Assembly: GCA_900321145.1 (NCBI GenBank)
Contig: ONVB01000014.1
Location: 1-5,567 of the forward strand
Reading direction: 5' to 3'
Length of the DNA: 5,567 nt
Source of the DNA: an uncultured Eubacteriales bacterium
Lineage (GTDB): Bacteria > Bacillota > Clostridia > Lachnospirales > Lachnospiraceae
The translations under genes and the position numbers were made by a program. A model generated the notes under the pieces. That model was not told where the DNA came from. It did no database searches and was given only the letters and a program-made list of their open reading frames with translations. Positions 1-3,075 of this stretch are shown here, piece after piece (position 1 is the stretch's first letter; each line of letters opens with the position of its first letter).

Positions 1-50
1 GATGTGATGAGAGGATATGTGACCGGTAATCTCTTCTTGTCTTCTGCCAT
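1..50 (-). CDS. Start of an unidentified gene (5' end only, runs off the window)
   Basis: Only the first 16 codons and two bases of a seventeenth are present, reading MAEDKKRLPVTYPLIT, and the frame is open to the window edge. The ATG at 50-48 lies 9 nt after a consensus GGAGG on the minus strand (60-64) and 17 nt after the stop of the acyl carrier protein gene. The start is therefore well supported although the coding part is tiny. The spacing implies co-transcription with the carrier protein. The partner of a carrier protein is often an AMP-dependent ligase, a condensing enzyme or a transferase, but these 16 residues are not enough to choose, so no function is assigned. Confidence 0.6.
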   Translation of the reverse strand, partial: MAEDKKRLPVTYPLIT

Positions 51-59
51 TTCTACCTA

Positions 60-65
60 CCTCCG
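60..65 (-). promoter_or_regulatory. Ribosome binding site CGGAGG for the gene leaving the window
   Basis: The minus strand reads CGGAGG here, a near-perfect anti-16S match, 9 nt before the ATG at 50. It is the main evidence that a new gene starts inside the window. It sits immediately after the carrier protein stop codon (TAA, 70-68). Confidence 0.7.
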
Positions 66-67
66 AA

Positions 68-316
68 TTAAGCTAATTTCTTCTCTATTACAGCAGCTAA
101 ATCACCAAATGTATCATACTCCGATAAAGCAAGCTCATAATCGGTGAAGCTTATATCGAACTTCTCTTCCGCTGCTACGATAAGCCTGATAAGTGAAACC
201 GAATTAACCCCGTATTCCTGTGTTATCGAAGCATTCATATTTACATCTTCCTCAACATCGGGAAGCTCGGCCTGAATCACTTCATTAAGCTTTTTTTCAA
301 TCTGTACCTTATCCAT
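68..316 (-). CDS. Acyl carrier protein, divergent type
   Basis: An 82-residue acidic, helical protein of normal carrier-protein length (about 75-85). The phosphopantetheine site is the segment EYGVNSVSLIRL, with Ser39 as the expected attachment residue (codon 202-200). After 4'-phosphopantetheinylation by a holo-ACP synthase, such proteins carry acyl or aminoacyl thioesters in the cytoplasm. Fatty-acid ACPs normally have Asp-Ser-Leu here; this one has Asn38-Ser39-Val40, and helix II (SLIRLIVAAEEKF) has lost most of the acidic residues used to dock fatty-acid synthase enzymes. It therefore looks like a dedicated carrier for a secondary pathway rather than the housekeeping AcpP (inference). It is not an obvious DltC, because the usual DltC active-site context is absent. 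The start has an AAGGGGG site 7 nt upstream, and a promoter lies at 374-402. The next gene begins 17 nt downstream. Confidence 0.9.
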   Translation of the reverse strand: MDKVQIEKKLNEVIQAELPDVEEDVNMNASITQEYGVNSVSLIRLIVAAEEKFDISFTDYELALSEYDTFGDLAAVIEKKLA

Positions 317-323
317 AAAAGTA

Positions 324-330
324 CCCCCTT
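324..330 (-). promoter_or_regulatory. Ribosome binding site AAGGGGG of the acyl carrier protein gene
   Basis: The minus strand reads AAGGGGG, 7 nt before the ATG at 316, which is ideal spacing. It fixes the carrier protein start. Confidence 0.65.
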
Positions 331-344
331 AAGTAATTATTTTC

Positions 345-358
345 CGTCTTGAAAGACG
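345..358 (-). other. Small hairpin in the leader of the carrier protein transcript
   Basis: A perfect inverted repeat, CGTCT-TTCA-AGACG on the minus strand (5-bp stem, 4-nt loop). It lies between the predicted transcription start near 367 and the RBS at 330-324. No T-run follows on either strand, so it is not an intrinsic terminator. It could stabilise the leader or be chance; the stem is short. Confidence 0.3.
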
Positions 359-373
359 ACACCCACGAGGATT

Positions 374-402
374 ATTCTACCGCAAATGTACCTTTCAGTC
401 AA
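374..402 (-). promoter_or_regulatory. Sigma-A type promoter for the carrier protein operon
   Basis: The minus strand has TTGACT (402-397), a 17-nt spacer, then TAGAAT (379-374). Each hexamer matches consensus at five of six positions, with optimal spacing. The predicted start is about 367, giving a leader of roughly 50 nt. The -35 element overlaps the TGA stop of the epimerase gene (397-395), so the carrier protein operon can be expressed independently of the epimerase. Confidence 0.6.
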
Positions 403-1582
403 CATTTCTGTTGATGATCTCTATACACATTCTGCCGTTGTGATACGGGCATTTCCACTCACCCGCTATCTCCTTGTTCTCCCTCACGGAATCGTCCTCA
501 TTAAGCTCATTGAACCATTCGCTGCCCGGTCTCTTGTCCACAAAATACTCCCTGCAGTATGCCCATACATTTCGTGCCGCTTCAAGATACTTCCGGTCAC
601 CGGTCTTCTGGTATGCGTTCACAAAGCCTATCACCGACTCGTTCTGAACCCACCAGACTCTTGTGGTGTCATCCTTGCCGCGCTCGTTCTCGTTTAATAC
701 ACAGCTCCCGGTATATGCGGTATTGTAAATGCACTCCGCAAGCGCCGAGGTTATCTTCGTGATCCTTGCGGTGAGCTCATCATCTCCGAGCACCTCAAGA
801 GTCCTGTCCGCAAGCCATGAGGTCTCTATATCATGACCATATGAGTGAAGATCTATGATCGAGTTCATGTCAAGGTCAAAGAATACCTCCTGTCTGGTTC
901 TCTCCGGGTTATATATCTTCTTCTCGAGTACATCAAGCATGAAGTAAAGCTCTTCCCTTACCTTGTCCCTTAAGGGCGCACCCTCCTTGGTGACACGGTA
1001 ATACTCGGTGTAAGCTTCCATCACGTGAAGCAGGGTATTCATGGTCCTTCCCGCTACCACGCCGTTTTCCGACAGCTTCTCGTTCACATTGTCCGGTGTG
1101 AAGTCACGGTTGAAGGCCTCTAAGTAACCGCCCTCATCGCGCATCTTCGTCTCTATAAGATCTATCAGGGTTCTTGCCGTCTCGATTGCTCCCTCGTCTC
1201 CCGATGCGGCATAGTACGATGACATGGCATATATGCAAAATGCCTGATTATATGTATGCTTCTGTGTATCCGCGGGCTGTCCGTCCGCAGTCACCGACCA
1301 GAATACACCGCCATACTCACTGTCTATGCAATGAGCCTTTATAAACTCATATGCATGCTTTGCGTAAGTCAGGTCTTCCTCGTTTTTAAGCGTCAGGTAC
1401 GCATTTGAGAAAAACCACAGGATACGGCTGTGGAGTATGCACCCCTTATCAGCATCCTTGTCGAGCTTAAGATCCGTTCCGAAATAGCCGTAGAAGCCGC
1501 CATTTTCCTCGTCCTTAAGCCCCTTCCAGAAAGGAAGGATCACATCCGTGAGGTTATCTTTGATCTCTGAAACCATACTCAT
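395..1582 (-). CDS. ce: Cellobiose 2-epimerase (AGE superfamily)
   Basis: Predicted to interconvert the reducing-end glucose and mannose of cellobiose, giving 4-O-beta-glucosyl-mannose. This feeds mannosyl-glucose phosphorylase pathways of beta-mannan and cellulose users. It is a 395-residue cytoplasmic (alpha/alpha)6-barrel protein with no signal peptide; known members are about 390-410 residues. Visible motifs, numbered from this start, are ENGGFYGY near 26-33, HSRILWFFS (Arg53), NTLLH (His186), SYGHDIETSWL (His250, Glu253, Trp256), WWVQNE (Trp310, Trp311, Glu315) and PYHNGRM (His381). These correspond to the sugar-binding residues and the two catalytic histidines described for the Ruminococcus albus enzyme. 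The frame is open for 30 more codons to an ATG at 1672. Homology begins at the second Met, however, and an AAAGAGGA site lies 8 nt before 1582. The general AGE family (N-acylglucosamine 2-epimerase) is the alternative label, but the motifs favour the cellobiose type. The gene stands alone between a divergent lipoprotein gene and a separately promoted carrier protein operon. Confidence 0.92.
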   Translation of the reverse strand: MSMVSEIKDNLTDVILPFWKGLKDEENGGFYGYFGTDLKLDKDADKGCILHSRILWFFSNAYLTLKNEEDLTYAKHAYEFIKAHCIDSEYGGVFWSVTADGQPADTQKHTYNQAFCIYAMSSYYAASGDEGAIETARTLIDLIETKMRDEGGYLEAFNRDFTPDNVNEKLSENGVVAGRTMNTLLHVMEAYTEYYRVTKEGAPLRDKVREELYFMLDVLEKKIYNPERTRQEVFFDLDMNSIIDLHSYGHDIETSWLADRTLEVLGDDELTARITKITSALAECIYNTAYTGSCVLNENERGKDDTTRVWWVQNESVIGFVNAYQKTGDRKYLEAARNVWAYCREYFVDKRPGSEWFNELNEDDSVRENKEIAGEWKCPYHNGRMCIEIINRNVD

Positions 1583-1590
1583 AAACTGTT

Positions 1591-1598
1591 TCCTCTTT
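1591..1598 (-). promoter_or_regulatory. Ribosome binding site that sets the epimerase start
   Basis: The minus strand reads AAAGAGGA, 8 nt before the ATG at 1582. This supports starting the epimerase at 1582 rather than at the in-frame ATG at 1672, whose extra 30 residues do not resemble known epimerase N-termini. Confidence 0.6.
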
Positions 1599-1653
1599 TC
1601 TTTATGCCCTTTATATGTTATTTCTTTTATTTCATGATGTCCGGGACTAAAGG

Positions 1654-1676
1654 TATCATGCCCCCGATTCATGATA
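1654..1676. repeat. Inverted repeat TATCATG-N9-CATGATA, possible operator
   Basis: Perfect 7-bp arms (1654-1660 and 1670-1676) around a 9-nt C-rich spacer. A further CATGAT half-site lies at 1633-1638 and also pairs in inverted orientation with the left arm. All three lie in the region upstream of the epimerase start, downstream of a possible extended -10 (1695-1703). The layout suits a repressor operator or a leader hairpin. No regulator gene is present in the window to link to it. Confidence 0.35.
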
Positions 1677-1694
1677 GCGTTTTTTTATTTTATC

Positions 1695-1703
1695 ATTATC
1701 ACA
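1695..1703 (-). promoter_or_regulatory. Possible extended -10 element for the epimerase gene
   Basis: The minus strand reads TGTGATAAT, an extended -10 (TG-N-GATAAT, five of six in the hexamer). No convincing -35 lies at the right distance, which extended -10 promoters can tolerate. It would give a leader of about 105 nt that contains the inverted repeat at 1654-1676. The call is weak in an A+T-rich intergenic stretch. Confidence 0.3.
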
Positions 1704-1784
1704 GCCACACCGCAATTAGTTTTTACGCTCTTTATAACCCATATTTTACGATATTGACCCCGACTGCCGATCACCTTTTTTCTC

Positions 1785-1811
1785 TTGACACGGCAAACGG
1801 GATAATATATT
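1785..1811 (+). promoter_or_regulatory. Candidate promoter of the small lipoprotein gene
   Basis: A perfect TTGACA (1785-1790) is followed after 15 nt by TATATT (1806-1811). The spacer is two nt short of optimum; an alternative TAATAT at 1803-1808 would be still closer. The placement, about 50 nt before the lipoprotein ATG and facing away from the epimerase, fits its role. Confidence 0.45.
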
Positions 1812-1864
1812 GCATCTGAGGTTTTCACAGATCAAAACACTATAAAACAAGGAGACTACGTAAT

Positions 1865-2092
1865 ATGAAACCGTGTAAAACAACCAAAAAAAGACTCTTA
1901 TCCCTGATCTTTTCCGTATTGCTTGTGTGCTGCATGCTCATCGGCTGTGGGAATTCGGATAAGAACAATTCATCGACAGAAGCGCCGGCAGGTACGTCCA
2001 CCGCAAGAAAGATCGGCGACGCACAGGATAAAGCATCTGACAACGCTTCGGAAAATACAACGACCGCGATAGATAATAGTCGAAGTATTTGA
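1865..2092 (+). CDS. Small lipoprotein, 75 residues, function unknown
   Basis: The N-terminus is a clear lipoprotein signal: a basic region (KTTKKR), a hydrophobic core at about residues 11-26, and the lipobox LIGC with Cys28 as the expected lipidated residue. The mature part is only 48 residues, rich in Ser, Thr, Asn, Asp and Ala, with no predicted hydrophobic core. It looks like the flexible linker that normally tethers a lipoprotein domain to the membrane, but no domain follows. The ATG has an AAGGAGA site (1849-1855) 9 nt upstream and a candidate promoter at 1785-1811, and transcription would stop at the hairpin at 2163-2189. The gene is the only plus-strand one here. It may be a genuine small surface lipoprotein or a remnant of a longer one that lost its domain; the 70 nt before the terminator leave no room for one. 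No function can be assigned. Confidence 0.75.
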   Translation: MKPCKTTKKRLLSLIFSVLLVCCMLIGCGNSDKNNSSTEAPAGTSTARKIGDAQDKASDNASENTTTAIDNSRSI

Positions 2093-2116
2093 AAACGGAT
2101 GCACTAGATTTATTCA

Positions 2117-2158
2117 CACTTGTCACGAAGTGACTATCTACATTTCGCGGCGCACCGC
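2117..2158 (+). other. Two short hairpins in the lipoprotein 3' region
   Basis: GTCAC-GAA-GTGAC (2122-2134) overlaps the alternative pairing CACTT/AAGTG (2117-2132). It is followed by GCGG-CGCA-CCGC (2147-2158). Both precede the terminator stem at 2163. They may be 3' UTR structure of the lipoprotein mRNA; neither has a T-run. The stems are short, so chance is possible. Confidence 0.3.
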
Positions 2159-2162
2159 ATAG

Positions 2163-2189
2163 AAAATGGGACCTTCCGGTCCCATTTTT
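2163..2189. terminator. Bidirectional intrinsic terminator between convergent genes
   Basis: An 8-bp stem ATGGGACC/GGTCCCAT with a TTCC loop is extended by A-T pairs to 11 bp. The plus strand continues as TTTTTATATA; the minus strand continues as TTTTCT. It lies 70 nt after the lipoprotein stop and 5 nt after the acetyltransferase stop, so it can end both convergent transcripts. The plus-strand U-tract is the better one. Confidence 0.85.
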
Positions 2190-2194
2190 ATATA

Positions 2195-3037
2195 TCACTT
2201 TCTTCGTGTCCACACGGTAAGTCTACCTTCGCCGGTATACTTACCGTCCGTAACTTCATTTATAACTCCGACTATTGTATTTGTCAGGGCTACCGCCTGT
2301 ACCTTTGTATTCGGCGGCAGACCGAGTGCTTTCGTCTGACTCCTCATAACACCGACGATCGGCAGGAGCGGTCTCATGCCCTGCTCGCTGCTATAGATAT
2401 AGTCGACCGATATCCTCTCATAAGCCCCTTCATCCTCCACAAACTTTGCGAGAACAAATGCGTCTGTCTCGTTATCCACAGTCTTCACATAGCTAAGGCC
2501 CGAGGACCTCCAGTCTTCCATATCCGCGTCAGTCACCTGTACTCCGAAGAGCTTTTTCACAAGCTCCCGTACTTTTCTTTCCTCTCTTGACAAAGCATCC
2601 GAAAGAGGTTTGATACCCGTGACACCTGTGTTCACGGCAGATCCGACTTTTACATCGCTGAGACGGAAGCTGTATAATGTGCCTTTATTATCAAACTCCC
2701 TCACGAATCCGGTCTTGCTGTCCAGAAAGTCTACGAATTCTTCCTCATTCTTTGTCTCGATCATTGTAAAGAACGAAAGCCTGACCCCGGCCTTATCCGT
2801 TATGTCGGTGAAGGTCGACATAAGCAGCTCGCCGAAGCCCTCGCCTCTGTGCTTTTCATCCACAAACAGCCACAGAAGCTCTGCCTCCTGCGCTCCTATA
2901 TCAGCAAGCAAAACCCCGCAGGCCTTACCCTCATCGTCTATAGCGCCGAGAGCCATATTGGACCTCGCGTACAGCCGATCGGGTATGACCGCCTTAAAAT
3001 ACGAAACATTTTCATCCGTAACCCTTGTTATCATCAT
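2195..3037 (-). CDS. GNAT family N-acetyltransferase with an unassigned C-terminal half
   Basis: A 280-residue cytoplasmic protein. Residues about 1-126 form a GNAT domain: the strand and motif A segment ELLWLFVDEKHRGEGFGELLM contains Arg64-Gly65-Glu66-Gly67-Phe68-Gly69, the acetyl-CoA pyrophosphate loop (R/Q-x-x-G-x-G/A). It would transfer an acetyl group from acetyl-CoA to an unknown amine. Single-domain members are about 140-180 residues. The extra part, about 130-280, has a strand/helix pattern that could be a second, degenerate GNAT fold without the RxxGxG loop (inference). The first of two adjacent ATGs (3037) is preferred because an AAGGAAG-like site (around 3047-3054) is already rather far from it, at about 12 nt. 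The gene begins 38 nt after the stop of the calpain-like protease on the same strand, so the two are probably co-transcribed, and it ends 5 nt before a terminator. The substrate is not predictable. Confidence 0.8.
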   Translation of the reverse strand: MMITRVTDENVSYFKAVIPDRLYARSNMALGAIDDEGKACGVLLADIGAQEAELLWLFVDEKHRGEGFGELLMSTFTDITDKAGVRLSFFTMIETKNEEEFVDFLDSKTGFVREFDNKGTLYSFRLSDVKVGSAVNTGVTGIKPLSDALSREERKVRELVKKLFGVQVTDADMEDWRSSGLSYVKTVDNETDAFVLAKFVEDEGAYERISVDYIYSSEQGMRPLLPIVGVMRSQTKALGLPPNTKVQAVALTNTIVGVINEVTDGKYTGEGRLTVWTRRK

Positions 3038-3075
3038 TTCCCGGCTTCTTCCTTTCCATGCTCTTTATTTAAAGC

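Noticed and set aside
345..358. Hairpin considered as a terminator of the epimerase gene
   Set aside because: The stem is only 5 bp and no T-run follows on the minus strand.
1604..1819. 71-codon plus-strand open frame in the divergent intergenic region
   Set aside because: It spans the candidate promoters and the inverted repeat, its composition is just A+T-rich hydrophobic, and no Shine-Dalgarno is seen before its ATG.
1938..2213. Minus-strand open frame across the terminator and lipoprotein gene
   Set aside because: It would read through the terminator stem and overlap the end of the acetyltransferase; it has no family resemblance.
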